In this document: one piece after another, positions 54,044 to 64,000 of the stretch
How positions within the stretch are numbered: the first letter of the stretch is position 1
How the letters are laid out: the number at the start of each line of letters is the position of its first letter
Program-made: the position numbers and the translations under genes
The notes under the pieces: model-generated
The model's input: only the letters and a program-made list of their open reading frames with translations
Databases searched by the model: none
Told to the model about the DNA's origin: nothing
Assembly: GCA_951802425.1 (NCBI GenBank)
Contig: OX637803.1
Span: forward strand, 1,550,001 to 1,614,000
Direction: 5' to 3'
DNA length: 64,000 bases
From: Clavaria fumosa
Lineage: Eukaryota; Basidiomycota; Agaricomycetes; Agaricales; Clavariaceae

Positions 54044-57000
54044 TTCTGGGCCAAGCACTCTTTTCCTAACTTCCATAACATGAACTTGCAGCTCTTCTGC
54101 TTTGTTGTGCTTCCCCTGAGCTGAATATGTCATTGCCAAATTGTTAATGCTTGTCAGAGTGGATGGATGTTCTGGGCCAAGCACTCTCTTACTGGCTAAC
54201 ATGGCATGAACCTTCAACTCCTCTGCTTCATTGTGCTTCCCCTGAGCTGAATATGTGGATGCCAAATTGTTAATGCTTGTCAGAGTGGATGGATGTTCTG
54301 GGCCAAGCACTCTTTTCCCAACTTCCATAACATGAACTTGCAGCTCTTCTGCTTCATTGTGCTTCCCCTGAGCTGAATATGTGGATGCCAAATTGTTAAT
54401 GCTTGTCAGAGTGGATGGATGTTCTGGGCCAAGCACTCTTTTCCTAACTTCCATAACATGAACCTTCAGCTCCTCTGCTTCATTCTGCTTGCCCTGAGCT
54501 GAATACATCATTGCCAAATTGTTAATGCTTGTCAGAGTGGATGGATGTTCTGGGCCAAGCACTCTCTTCATGGTTTCCATGACATGAACCTGCAGCTCTT
54601 CTGCTTCATTCTGCTTCCCCTGAGCTGAATATATGGATGCCAAATTGACAATGCTTGAAAGAGCATCTGGATGTTCTGGGCCAAGCACTCTCCTCCTAGC
54701 TTCCATAACATGAACCTTCAGCACCTCTGCCTCATTGTTCTTTCCCTGAGCTGAATATGTCATTGCCAAATTGTTAATGCTTGTCAGAGTGGATGGATGT
54801 TCTGGGCCAAGCACTCTCTTCATGGTTTCCATGACATGAACCTGCAGCTCTTCTGCTTCATTGTGCTTCCCCTGAGCTGAATATGTCATTGCCAAATTGT
54901 TAATGCTTGTCAGAGTGGATGGATGTTCTGGGCCAAGCACTCTCTTCCTAACTTCCAAAACATGAACTTCCAGCTCTTCTGCTTCATTGTGCTTCCCCTG
55001 AGCTGAATATGTTAATGCCAAATTGTTAATGCTTGTCAGAGTGTCTGGATGTTCTGGGCCAAGCACTCTCCTCATGGCTTCCATGACATGAACCTGCAGC
55101 TCTTCTGCTTCATTGTGCTTCCCCTGAGCTGAATATGTGGATGCCAAATTGTTAATGCTTGTCAGAGTGGATGGATGTTCTGGGCCAAGCACTCTTTTCC
55201 TAACTTCCATAACATGAACTTGCAGCTCCTCTGCTTCATTGTGCTTCCCCTGAGCTGAATATGTCATTGCCAAATTGTTAATGCTTGAAAGAGAGTCCGG
55301 ATGTTCTGGGCCAAGCACTCTTTTGCTAACTTCCATAACATGAACTTCCAGCTCTTCTGCTTTGTTTTGCTTCCCCTGAGCTGAATATGTGGATGCCAAA
55401 TTGTTAATGCTTGTCAGAGTGGATGGATGTTCTGGGCCAAGCACTCTTTTGCTAACTTTCATAACATGAACCCCCAGCCTCTCTGCTTCATTGTTCTTCC
55501 CCTGAGCTGAATATGTCATTGCCAAGATGCTCATGCTTGTCAGAGTGGATGGATGTTCTGGGCCAAGCACTCTTTTGCTAACTTTCATAACATGAACCCC
55601 CAGCCCCTCTGCTTCATTGTTTTTCCCCTGAGCTGAATATGTCAATGCCAAACAGTTGATGCTTGTCAGAGTGTCTGGGTGTTCTGGGCCAAGCACCCTC
55701 CTTTTGCTTTCCATTGCACACACAGAAACCTTCTCTGCCTCCTCAAACCATCTATTTTCATAGTACACTAATATCAGTTTCTCCCATTTTCCAATGTCCT
55801 CAATTGCATATTCTCTTTGTGTATGTAGGTTGATTATTTTTATGTGTGGCAGTAGTGATTGACGAAAGGAATAATCAGAGCCAGCTCTCCCAAATGTGAT
55901 TGAGTGGCACACCAAAGTGTCAACAGCAATGTATTTTGACTGTTTCTCTTCCTTGGAGCATCTGTCTTGGCACCACAGATGTACCAGCGGATGCATGGAG
56001 TACAGTCTTCCAGAGCTACTGCATTTCACAAGTGAAAATGATGTCAACAGCTCGATTGCTTTCCTAAAAATGAAATTGTCCCAGTTGCCTGTATGGTCAA
56101 CATGCAATATGTTGGACCAATGTACTGAATCTTTAAGCAACTGCTCCCAGCTACTTCTTGCATTGTTTTCTTGTGATGCACCCAAAGCTATCTCTTTTGC
56201 AGCATTTCTAAACATCATTTCTGGAATGTTTTCATGATGGAGGCAGGCAAATATCTGTAGCAGGAGAAGTGCACTTGAAGCTACCAGGGCCTCCCCTCCT
56301 TTGCTCCTGCCTTGTGCCCTGGCTTCCATCTCTGTAACTGACAATTCCCAAGTCCCATAAACTGCTTGCCCATAGTTGGATGCCCCACTGAATGAAGGAT
56401 TATCCAACAACTCCTGACGGTGTCTCTCATACTGTTCAAGGTAATCCCCCACATCACATAGACCACTTGCAATGGCTGCACCAGCTTGGTCAACCGCGAG
56501 AGGCAAGTAGCATAAGGTGTCCACAATAGAGCATGCTATCTGCCTTAGTTCACCACTATCACTGCAATGACTCGCACTCAGAAGGAGAGTGATTGCTTCC
56601 TCCTCCTCCATCTGGTCAACTTCGATTGAGTCCCGAGGATTTACCAGTCCATGCATGACTGGATTCCGGCTGGTGATGAGCACATTGCCTCGGTTGTTTG
56701 CAGGTATATACTTCTTCATGGTACCAGGGTCACTTGCATTATCATAAACAAGCAACCACTCCTGTCTCATCCAGGATATCCATGAGAGAATTGAGCGCAC
56801 AGAGTTCTCAACTCCAGATGCTTGGGCAGCATGATCATGAGCAATATCTTTGATAGACTGCTCAATTGTCTCGGGGCCGGTCGCATCAATCCAGAAGACT
56901 CTCCAGAACCTGTTCAGAATGGTAAGTAATCAAGCAATGTAGTACAATGTCAGTCAACGCACAACTTTGGATTTTCCTCAATGAACTTCAGACAAATCTG

Positions 57001-57560
57001 AGTCTTGCCAATACCTCCCATTCCATAGAGGAGAAAGAGCCGTCTAGGGAGAAATTCTCCCTCACGCGGCCCAAAACGACTTTTGAGTTTCTCGAGGTAT
57101 GACCTCTGCCCGGTGAAAATTGGGCTGGGGGAGGGCATCCCTAGGAATGTGTCTTGTGACTGGAACTGTGCAGAAGAGGGAGAATTGAACAGGGCTACAT
57201 TGGCAAGTCAGGCCAGTCAGGTCAAGAGCACAAAGGTTCATTCATTCAAGCTCACTTCGATGGATGTGGAGTGCACCGATGGTGAGGTTATGAGACCCGA
57301 CATCTCTGGCAACTACAACAGTTTGTTAGGCATTGGGGGGAGGGATAAGCTTCTCACACAGACTCACATATATTTGAGTGATCATAAGTCTGTTGCACGA
57401 CCAAGGACACCGGTGGCATGCCAGTCGCCCTCTCAATGTCTGCAAGAGATGGGGCTGTAAGCGAGATAAAACGGCCCTACAGCCTCGCAAACCACTCACT
57501 TGCTGTAGTATGATCTTCGTTTAGTGAGGGTAAATCCTCACCAGTGATACCCTGTGCCAT
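54044..57560 (-). pseudogene. NLR gene, N-terminal segment (NB-ARC and TPR units 1-14)
   Basis: Exon 1 starts at the ATG 57560 (MAQGITGEDLPSLNEDHTTA). Exons 2 and 3 code NIERATGMPPVSLV... and FARDVGSHNLTIGALHIHR, a short region of unknown fold. Exon 4 has PSPIFTGQRSYLEKL and Walker A GMGGIGKT. Exon 5 has RVFWIDAT, Walker B WLLVYDNA, NVLITSRN, LPLAVDQAGAAI, MHPLVHLWCQDR, then TPR units RRVLGPEHPDTLTSI... The frame is broken by D at 54044: it reads into the D LTR and stops about 10 codons later. The introns are 60, 55, 61 and 53 bp. A truncated protein with NB-ARC and 13 TPR units could still be made. Fungal NLRs of this type act in the cytoplasm. Confidence 0.87.
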
Positions 57561-57735
57561 GGTGAGGGGTGCGGCGGCACGAAATGTTGAGCGCGACGAG
57601 GATTGGAGCTTATCGATGGCGCAGAGCAAGGTCCGCACTGACTGCGGTAGTGTGACATGCGGTACATTGATGTGTGACACTGACACTGACATAACGCAAA
57701 GAACCACATGACCAGATACTCGCATGGCTTGGGTT

Positions 57736-58709
57736 TTAAATTTGTATTTTCAAGAAATCTATTGTAAGAAAAAAATGGTCATCTTCGTACACTATCCCAT
57801 ACTCCCCCCCAGCACCGTCGTACTCGTCCCCGCCCCCGCGCGCCGAAGCCCCACCTCCATCGTCGTACCCAAAGGGCATCGCCATCGGCAGCGGCATCGC
57901 CCGCGGCGCCGGCGTCTCGCCCACAGTCGTCCCCGTCCCCGGCCGGCCCCCGCTCCTCCCGCTGCTACCGACGACGATGCCGTCGCCACTGCTCCCGGGC
58001 CGCCCGCTGATGCTCACCCCGCTCCCGCTGGGCGTCCCTATCAGCGCCGCAACCTCCCGTGCAAGGAGCCGCAGCCCCAGCTGGTCCAAGTGCCGGCCCT
58101 CCCCCGGCATCGGCACCGGCGAGGCGACGTCTCCCCGCCATACGGGTCGTACCCATAGCCCGCGTTCCCCCGCCCATGCCCGTACTCGGGATACCCGTAC
58201 CCAGGCTGCGAGTACCCCGGCGTGGGCGAGTGCAGCGGCGGCGGCGGCGGCGTCCCATGCGGCCGCTCAGGCGAATACAGCGCGCCCAGTATGATCGGCA
58301 GCTCTGGCGAGTGCGGCAGCTGCGGGGGCGGCTGCGACGACGGCGTCGAACGCGTCAGCCCCTGGCTCACCGCGCCTAGCGATGCCTGCGGCGTCAGCGG
58401 GCCCTCCTGCAGGATCGGTGTGAAGCAACTCAGTGACACGGTCGTATCCGCGTGTCCGTTGGCCAGGCCCGCGCCATCGCCACCGCCGCCGCCGCCGCCG
58501 GGGCCCGTGGCGGGACTCGCAGGGCTGCTGCCCAGCGTCGGGCGGTGGTGGCTCGGTTCGCCCTCATCCGTGCCCTCGTACTCCTTCCCCTTCTCGACAC
58601 CGACACGCGCGCCCTCGCGCAGGCGGCGGCGCGTGCGGTACAGCAGCGCCGCGAGCACGGCGATGATGCCGAGCGCGACGACCCCGCTCAAGATCTCGTA
58701 CGAATCCAC
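57736..58709 (-). CDS. Single-pass membrane protein with Gly/Pro/Tyr-rich tail, 5' part missing
   Basis: The open frame begins VDSYEILSGVVALGIIAVLA (58709), a transmembrane helix (about residues 7-24) followed by basic RTRRRLREG and a long low-complexity cytoplasmic tail (Gly runs, PPPPPLHSPTPGYSQPGYGY). It is preceded by an AG splice acceptor, so an upstream exon with the outer domain is expected but not found. Near 58110 the likely continuation (GEGRHLDQLGLRLLAREVAALI) is in another frame and runs to 57736, which implies a short intron or a frameshift. Function unknown. The end lies 176 bp from the NLR start, on the same strand. Confidence 0.5.
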
Positions 58710-58730
58710 CTTGCGTGTGCCGCCCCGCTT

Positions 58731-59609
58731 TCAAATTCGAGACGCCGGTGTTCCACCCGGCTATCGCCAGATCGGCACGTACTTGTGATTTTACGACACG
58801 CAGCGCTGGAGCGACATCCTGACGAACGTCGTGCACGCCATCGTGGATCCCGAGTCATACCAGGAGGGCCATATCTCGTACGGCTTTCATTGCTTCAACG
58901 ACGACGCCGTCGCTCTGCTCCGCCAGCTGCCCGCCTCGTTTGGCCAGTTCTCTTGGCACATCCAGACGCGTGTATTCGAGCTCGACGAGGAGTACGGCAG
59001 CCGGGAGCTCCTCAACCTTTCCCCACAGTCTGCAGGGCTCTACATCGAGGGGACGCGCCACGCAATCGGGCTTCTGAAAGGCATGGTCCACCGTGACCGG
59101 CTAGGACAGCTAGACCCCGTAATCACGCGATTCGAGGCAGCGTGCGCCAACAACGACTTGGAAGACGTGTCGAGGGCAGCGCGCGCCCTTGCCGAGCTTT
59201 ATTTCGAACGCTCGGGCCCGCGACCCGCACCACGACTCTTGCTACAACCCTCGTCTCCGAACGTACGCCCCCCGTCGCCCGAATGTCGCGATGTGCGAGA
59301 ACGCATAGCAAGATGCACCCATCGGTTCCAAATCTTTCTCAAGACTGTGACAGGGGCAACTTACACATTTGATGTTGGGGATGACTTAAGGATAAAGAAG
59401 GCATACCCGTGTCTGAACAGAGAGTCTTGTACGCGCTGCTTGTACGCTGGCAAACAACTCGAGATTGGACGGGTCCTAAGCGGTATGTTTACTGCTGCTC
59501 TGCCTATGTATTGTTGCCGGAATGACTCTTGACTTGTACAGATTATGGTATCCAGAAAGAGAGCACCCTCCACCTGGTGATTCGACTGTATGGGGGTCAT
59601 GAATCTTGA
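58731..59609 (+). pseudogene. E2 (UBC)-like fragment fused to a ubiquitin-like domain
   Basis: Begins abruptly with FKFETPVFHPAI, resembling the F-x-T-P-x-x-HP-N-I core of ubiquitin-conjugating enzymes. About ten residues later, where an E2 has its catalytic Cys, the downstream frame has a TGA (58786-58788: GTYL-stop-FYDTQRW). From 58831 a frame is open to 59482, then a 59-bp intron (59483-59541) and a last exon to 59609. Its C-terminal 75 residues are ubiquitin-like: IFLKTVTGATYTFDV, YAGKQLEIGRVLS, DYGIQKESTLHLVIRLYGG, ending HES. The middle (residues 1-150) is not recognised. Upstream E2 sequence is missing. Probably a truncated pseudogene, although the second part could still be expressed. 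Confidence 0.6.
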
Positions 59610-59888
59610 ATGTCCCGTATCGCCACGATACTTGGACGCATTCGGCAGGCAAACTGTGTGTTATACTCAGTACGTAAGTGGATGCGGTTCTGGGGACGGG
59701 ATCTGCCTTTGGCGTGCCTGGTAGCCGAATTGGATATACGATATATGAAAATTTACGACGCAGAAGTTCTCAGCAGGACAACACACGCCGGGTTTTCGAA
59801 ACGGAAGTTCCTGTTTCGCGACAAGAAGATTATGCTATGATCCGAGGAACATTCGAGCCATATTGCGGTGTGCAAGACCCTAGATGAG
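59610..59888 (+). other. Possible coding remnant downstream of the ubiquitin-like gene
   Basis: A frame open over 59678-59887 ends FEPYCGVQDPR and looks protein-like (GVPGSRIGYTIYENLRRRSS). No start or family is recognised. Confidence 0.25.
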
Positions 59889-60494
59889 TGGTTGTAAGAT
59901 TCATTAGTGCAAAAATCCATTTCAATGGCCTCCGGGATCGTCTGCATCAGTCCCATTCCCATTGATGGTTTCTTGACTCATAGAGTGAGAAGGGACAGGC
60001 TTTGGCATGAATGGGCTGTTGTGCAGATTCTTCCTTTTGTAGGCAGTCGAAGGTGACACTGAACCTCATTTAAGGATTAAGATCTGTTCTACTTTTCCTG
60101 TGAATGGATTGAAATGGTCTGCATCCTTCCCAATTTGAAAATGTTTAAGGAAAAGTGGCCCACCAGTTCCTGGGAGTATTTGCGAGGCGTTGCGGAAGGC
60201 CGGTTACAGTAAGATGAAAACGACATTGGGCACATCAGTCATCAATTGACATCAACGCCAGCGCGGGCTTACCTGACGGGTCGTCGTACTGAGCGCAGTG
60301 GTCGCCGCGGCTGCTGCTGCGAGCTAGAGGGCCTTGAGACAGTGAGGAAGCACGCGGTTCGAGATTAGCGTGTCGTGTGTGTCCATGCACCAGTTTTTTC
60401 CACGGAGTCCTCGTCTCATGAACGACTACCTAGTCTTACAATAGACGACTTTAGCCTACCGCTTGTTTCCATGCACGTTGGTACTAATCATCGT
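59889..60494. other. Intergenic, nothing recognised
   Basis: About 600 bp of mixed sequence between the ubiquitin-like gene and the phosphorylase relic. No repeats, LTRs or coherent ORFs seen. Confidence 0.5.
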
Positions 60495-61087
60495 CTATCC
60501 GTTGATGCTCTCCATGTTCCAATATTCCTCAGGCTGAGCGTAGTCGTTGACGCTTCTGTCACTTCTAAACTTGCCCATCTGCAAAACTGATCAGCCTGAG
60601 AACAGAATTACATATCAAAGTGACGCACCTTGGCGGTGGTCTTGATGTTTTTCTTGATCCGTTCATCGTTGGTCCTGGTAAGCCTCGTCGACCATTCGAC
60701 ATCTGGCAAGAACTGCTTCAGCCAACGGCTTGCTCTCCCAAAGCCTTACTGTAAGGTTATTCGTCTTAATCATGACGTCATAGGCAACCGCCACTACTTC
60801 CAGTGCTATACCGACATGCTTAGTGTGGGCCGTAGAAACGAATTTCATATGTCACATCCAATCGAGGCAACTGGGACTAGTAAACATGTTGATACCAACC
60901 GGATTGAGTGTGTGCTTACCTCCCACGGATTCTGAGTATCCAACCAAGGGTCAGGGGCTTCAAGCTGGTTCCCTTCGGGGCTGATGAGCTGCTGGAAAAT
61001 TTCACACTTGCATTGCAAGCCATAACCCCAAAGAGGTAGTTCTTGAGTTGAGGTAGCATGACTGGGGCCATAGGGTAACACAGTCAC
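60495..61087 (-). pseudogene. Glycogen phosphorylase relic
   Basis: Three conserved blocks of glycogen phosphorylase in the right order on the minus strand, with most of the enzyme missing between them: LPLWGYGLQCKCEIFQQL, then SPEGNQLEAPDPWL and DTQNPWE (61050-60920); VAYDVMIKTNNLTVRLWESK (near 60780); and the C-terminal end DERIKKNIKTTAK, a 50-bp intron (60628-60579), MGKFRSDRSVNDYAQ..EYWNMES with its own TAG at 60495. A frame change separates MVDEAYQDQ from DERIKK. The catalytic and pyridoxal-phosphate regions are absent. Intact enzyme would release glucose-1-phosphate from glycogen; this copy cannot. Confidence 0.82.
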
Positions 61088-61842
61088 TGTTTACAAAATT
61101 TATGCCAACTCTCACATAATTAGTGACTTGATCGCCTTATGGCCTTGGTCTAATTTTGTAAGTGCTCTTGCCAGTCAGAGATAAGATTTATTGTCAATGT
61201 GTAGAATGCAGATTGTACCAAGTCAGGCTGTCTTTTAAATGGTAGGCTTCAATTTGCTCAAGATTAAGTGATTGGTCTGTAAGATTAAGACTATCCAATT
61301 TATGAATCTGTCTTAATTGTCTTAATGAAAAGTTTCAGTCTGCCTAAGGCAGATTCAGTACTTTTCCCTTTTCCTGATGAGCAATTGACTCTACCAGGTC
61401 ATTAACAAGAAGCCCTACCAGGTCATCAAAATTAGCTCTACCAGGTCATCAACCAGGTCATCAATGAGTGCCAGGTCGTTGGCAAGGGACTTGGCAAGAC
61501 TGTCGACAAGAAGCCGGTCGGTTCAGTCATTAATGGCCACATCAACTTTCGACGATTGTCCGCATCATCCACCGGAAGCCAGTTTCGTAGAAGCAAACGT
61601 CGAGGACTGCAGGATTAACAGTTGGGACGATCTGCACAAATGAGCACCTAACAATATGCCTTGTGTAGCGAAATGACTATTCAATATTCAATGTATTGAA
61701 CTATCGTTTCGAAATTATTGAGTGAGAAAAACGAAAGGCCAAAAGCCAAAAGACGCGCGCTTGTTTGTCACGTGTCACGTGAATCGAGTCGTTCGCCGCA
61801 GCGTTGTTGTCGTTGAACGGTTAAGTCTCTGTTCCGCTCGAG
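61088..61842. other. Intergenic region upstream of the nucleoporin gene
   Basis: No gene seen. Degenerate ccaggtcatcaa units recur at 61395-61475 (about five copies). Two overlapping cacgtg boxes near 61770-61782 lie about 65 bp before the start codon and may be bHLH-type promoter sites. Confidence 0.5.
61390..61475. repeat. Short degenerate repeat ccaggtcatcaa
   Basis: About five units (ctaccaggtcat..aa, ccaggtcatcaatgag) in 85 bp. Confidence 0.6.
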
Positions 61843-64000
61843 ATGAACGTGAGCCAGCTGCAACAGGTGCCTACACCACCGGTACAGCACGTTTCAGTCA
61901 ATGCGGATAAAGAATCCAACGTGAGCCTTATATCTTTTTACCTTGTTTTCGTCGTTGACTCTCGCTAGTTCTTGTCCATCAAACTCCTGAACAAACGGTC
62001 GCGCGTCAGGTTATCCCCTAGGCCACTCAATCTTGACGCGCTTCCAGGGAGAGCGCAGCTATTCGCGGTTGCTAATTCTCAAGGCTGGTTTGCTGCTATC
62101 ACCCAGTCACACACCAGCCGAGGTACACTTGTTGTTCTCCACTGTCCATCAGCTAACGAGCTTGACGGAACCCACTTCAGGTCTCATATGTTCTCCACTC
62201 TCCGATCTTCGAGACGCATTCAATCAGCCTTCAACCTCCGCAGCAGAAGAGTTGCCGTTCACTCCCAAGCGCACCATCGACATCTCGAACGCGGTTCCTA
62301 ACGTCATTACCTTCGCATGCAGTGGGACTCGCCTTGTGGTTGGCCTCCTCCAAGGGGAGGTAGTGATTTTTGACACGGCTATCCTCTTCACCCCTGGCTC
62401 GGATGTTGTCCTTCCATTGCATACCTTCCCCTCGAACACGAACACGCCACTACGCCAGATCGTTTCGAACCCCGCGGAGATGCCCTTCGTCGCATTGATT
62501 CGCGAACGGGTATCCGATGCGAACTCTCCAACGATTGAGGTGCTCAACCTCGAAAGTATGCAGTCGATGGTTGGTTGGAGGTCGAGCGGCACCCCGGTAA
62601 CGACCCCGGTCACTTGTACGTCTCCTCACGTGGATAGACGAGTGCCTTATTTATATTCCGTCTAGTGTCGTGGTCTCCCAAAGGAAAACAGCTGGCCATT
62701 GGTATGCAGAGCGGAGAAATACTGACCTTTGATCCATCGGACCCGTCAACTACCAAGACCTTCTTCCCTCGCCCTCCCACTTCGGCACCTCAGACAGTGC
62801 TTAGTGCTATCTGGCTTGCCAACCCAACTTTCTATGCGATTTATATGCCTACCCATGTCGATACCCCGGACATTGATCTCCTCCATTTTATCATCTCGCT
62901 GGATTCCAAGAAGCAGACAATGACTTCAGTCACGCTTGTGCCGCCTTGTTTGCCGTTCCCCGGTTTACGCCCGCCTTCAGCTTTCCCGCTCGTTTTGCGG
63001 AATTGGGGCTCTGCAAAATTCCTAATGTTGGTTGGAGACAGCGCCTCGTCAGATATCGGCGCTTTCACATGTACCGTTAATGCCGATAATTTGGAGGAAT
63101 GGCGAAGTCTTTCTCTTGAGGAGACGACGCAGCCAGCCATGCCTTTGGATAATGACACTGCAGATACCGTTCTCGTTGGCCTGGAGCTGGACCTCACGTC
63201 GACGCAGTCTGTGTCTCACACCAACGTTTCTGGTGCAGAAGCGGAAGCTCACCCGTCACCCATCATGTATGCATATGCCAGCGACGGCACCGTCTTGGGC
63301 TGGCACCTGATCAATCTCCAAGGTGGTGCCTATCCTGGGATGGTGAATACAAGCGCTTCTGGTGCACGTTCGCTGCGTGCGGTCGTGCCAACCGACTCTG
63401 GCCACGACGCAGTTATGATATCGAGGACCCCAAGCACCTTCGACGACGCTATGGCTACTTCTGCCCCTCCCTCCGCGATCACTGCCACGTCCGCAGGTCA
63501 GTTCCCCGGGTTCGGACAATCTCAATTCGAACGAACATCTGCCTTTGGTCAGCCGGCCACATCTGCGTTCGCGCCTCAGGCATCGTCCCAATCTGCGTTT
63601 GGTCAAACCGGCTTCCCTCAGACGTCCTCAGCATTCCAAAGTACCTCCGCGGCAAATAAAGGGGGCTTCAGTGCCTTCTCGACCGCCACACCATCAAAAT
63701 TTGGCCAAGTCGGTTTTGGGTTTGGGCCGCCCACTCCTTCGTCCGCGGCTGGTCCAAGGCAACACTCGGACGAAGCCATGATGTCGGATGTTCCATCTGG
63801 TTTCGGCGGCATGTCTGTTGGTGAAGGAGACACCTCGAAGGCGAAGGGAAGCTTCGGCAGCAGCGGCGGCATCTTTGGCCAGGCCCCGTCTGAGTCAAAA
63901 TCGTTCTCTGGAGACAACAAGGCGAGGGACTCATCCTCGGGTAGTGAGGGCTTAGGCGGGCTCATCAAGCCGGCTACTGGATTTGGCACGTTCTCCACCC
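61843..64000 (+). CDS. NUP159: Nucleoporin Nup159/Nup214-like, 5' part (runs off window)
   Basis: Exons 61843-61920, 61969-62122, 62181-62615 and 62666 to beyond the end; introns of 48, 58 and 50 bp, all GT-AG, joined in frame. ATG 61843 (MNVSQLQQVPTPPVQHVSVN). Residues up to about 450 look like the N-terminal beta-propeller (FLSIKLLNKRSRVRLSPRPL, LSWSPKGKQLAIGMQSGEIL). From about 63500 the frame becomes an FG-repeat region (FPGFGQSQF, SAFGQPATSAF, SAFGQTGFPQ, GFGFGPP). In yeast Nup159 the propeller binds the RNA helicase Dbp5 at the cytoplasmic face of the nuclear pore and drives mRNA export. The frame stays open to the window end; the coiled-coil C-terminus is outside. Confidence 0.85.

Larger units (their letters stand above)
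16048..57560 (-). pseudogene. NB-ARC/TPR (NLR-like STAND) gene, split by nested retrotransposons
   Basis: Whole extent of one minus-strand gene. Proposed start is the ATG at 57560 (context caccATGG). Exons 57560-57500, 57439-57368, 57312-57256, 57194-56963 and 56909-54044 are separated by introns of 60, 55, 61 and 53 bp. The frame then continues at 37600-37112, 36936-36819 and 16490-16048. Joined, this is exactly 1,446 codons with no internal stop. Predicted protein: about 80 N-terminal residues of unknown fold, NB-ARC (Walker A at about residue 121, Walker B 193, LITSRN 215, LPLAVDQAG 276, MHPLVHLW 446), 20 TPR units of 42 residues from about 543, and an acidic 61-residue tail. Such fungal proteins are candidates for non-self recognition and programmed cell death. 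As it stands the gene cannot give the full protein. Confidence 0.88.

Noticed and set aside
54040..55700. Regular 126-bp direct repeats, CRISPR-like at first sight
   Set aside because: They are an uninterrupted coding array of TPR units, without repeat-spacer structure, in a fungus.
57301..57303. Alternative NLR start at the ATG opposite 57301-57303 with a 90-bp intron
   Set aside because: It fits the frame, but the model starting at 57560 uses shorter introns with better branch sites and a stronger start context, and keeps a longer protein-like N-terminus.
57083..57460. Plus-strand ORF opposite the NLR start
   Set aside because: Covers spliced exons of the NLR gene on the minus strand, whose intron signals and frame fit much better.
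58059..58666. Several overlapping plus-strand ORFs rich in Pro/Arg
   Set aside because: Shadows of the Gly/Pro-rich tail of the minus-strand membrane protein.

Overview
This window comes from a basidiomycete genome, most likely an Agaricomycete. The evidence is: very short GT-AG introns of 48-61 bp with CTAAC/CTGAC-type branch sites, Ty3 (gypsy) chromovirus retrotransposons, a fungal NB-ARC/tetratricopeptide STAND (NLR-like) gene, and an Nup159-type nucleoporin. Most of the window is nested LTR retrotransposons. Ordinary genes occur only from about 57.7 kb to the right end.

Layout. 1-15309: the decayed plus-strand Ty3 element A, carrying an unclassified insertion (2017-4004) and a minus-strand chromovirus B (4503-8395). 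A itself lies in the leader of a D-family element whose LTR (15471-16010) ends 37 bp beyond the stop codon of the NLR gene. 16048-57560: one minus-strand NLR gene with its pieces spread over 41.5 kb. Its C-terminal piece (16048-16495) is followed by element F (16496-36818), a middle piece (36819-37605), element D (37606-54043) and the N-terminal piece (54044-57560). F and D have perfect 5-bp target duplications (cttcc, ttctg). With them removed, one open frame of 1,445 codons with four short introns is recovered, ending in exactly 20 near-identical 42-residue TPR units. A further 171-bp insertion with a 7-bp duplication lies in the array and could be spliced as an intron.

F contains parts of a G element, and G contains H (23155-29775, TSD gtaag). 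A 4.1-kb inversion (32340-36447) splits G exactly inside the reverse transcriptase active-site codons. D contains E (44127-54018) inside its own LTR. E has LTRs that look identical, so it is the youngest insertion. B, D/H, F and G have a 9-12 nt primer-binding segment next to the LTR that is the reverse complement of the predicted 5' end of their own transcript, as in self-primed Tf1/sushi elements. A and E do not.

The most unusual content is an antisense gene between pol and the 3' LTR. In E it is a complete five-exon minus-strand gene (51393-52943, 445 aa) with a six-cysteine motif (C-x2-C-x6-C-x7-C-x2-C-x6-C), a basic/acidic coiled-coil-like region and an acidic C-terminal part. G, an unrelated lineage, has an intact antisense ORF in the same place (21839-22843) with almost the same cysteine spacing, although its gag and pol are broken. 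A has a decayed copy. F has a different antisense ORF.

Right flank: a single-pass membrane protein gene fragment (57736-58709, minus), a broken E2-like/ubiquitin-like gene (58731-59609, plus), a glycogen phosphorylase relic (60495-61087, minus), and the 5' part of a nucleoporin gene (61843 to the window end, plus).
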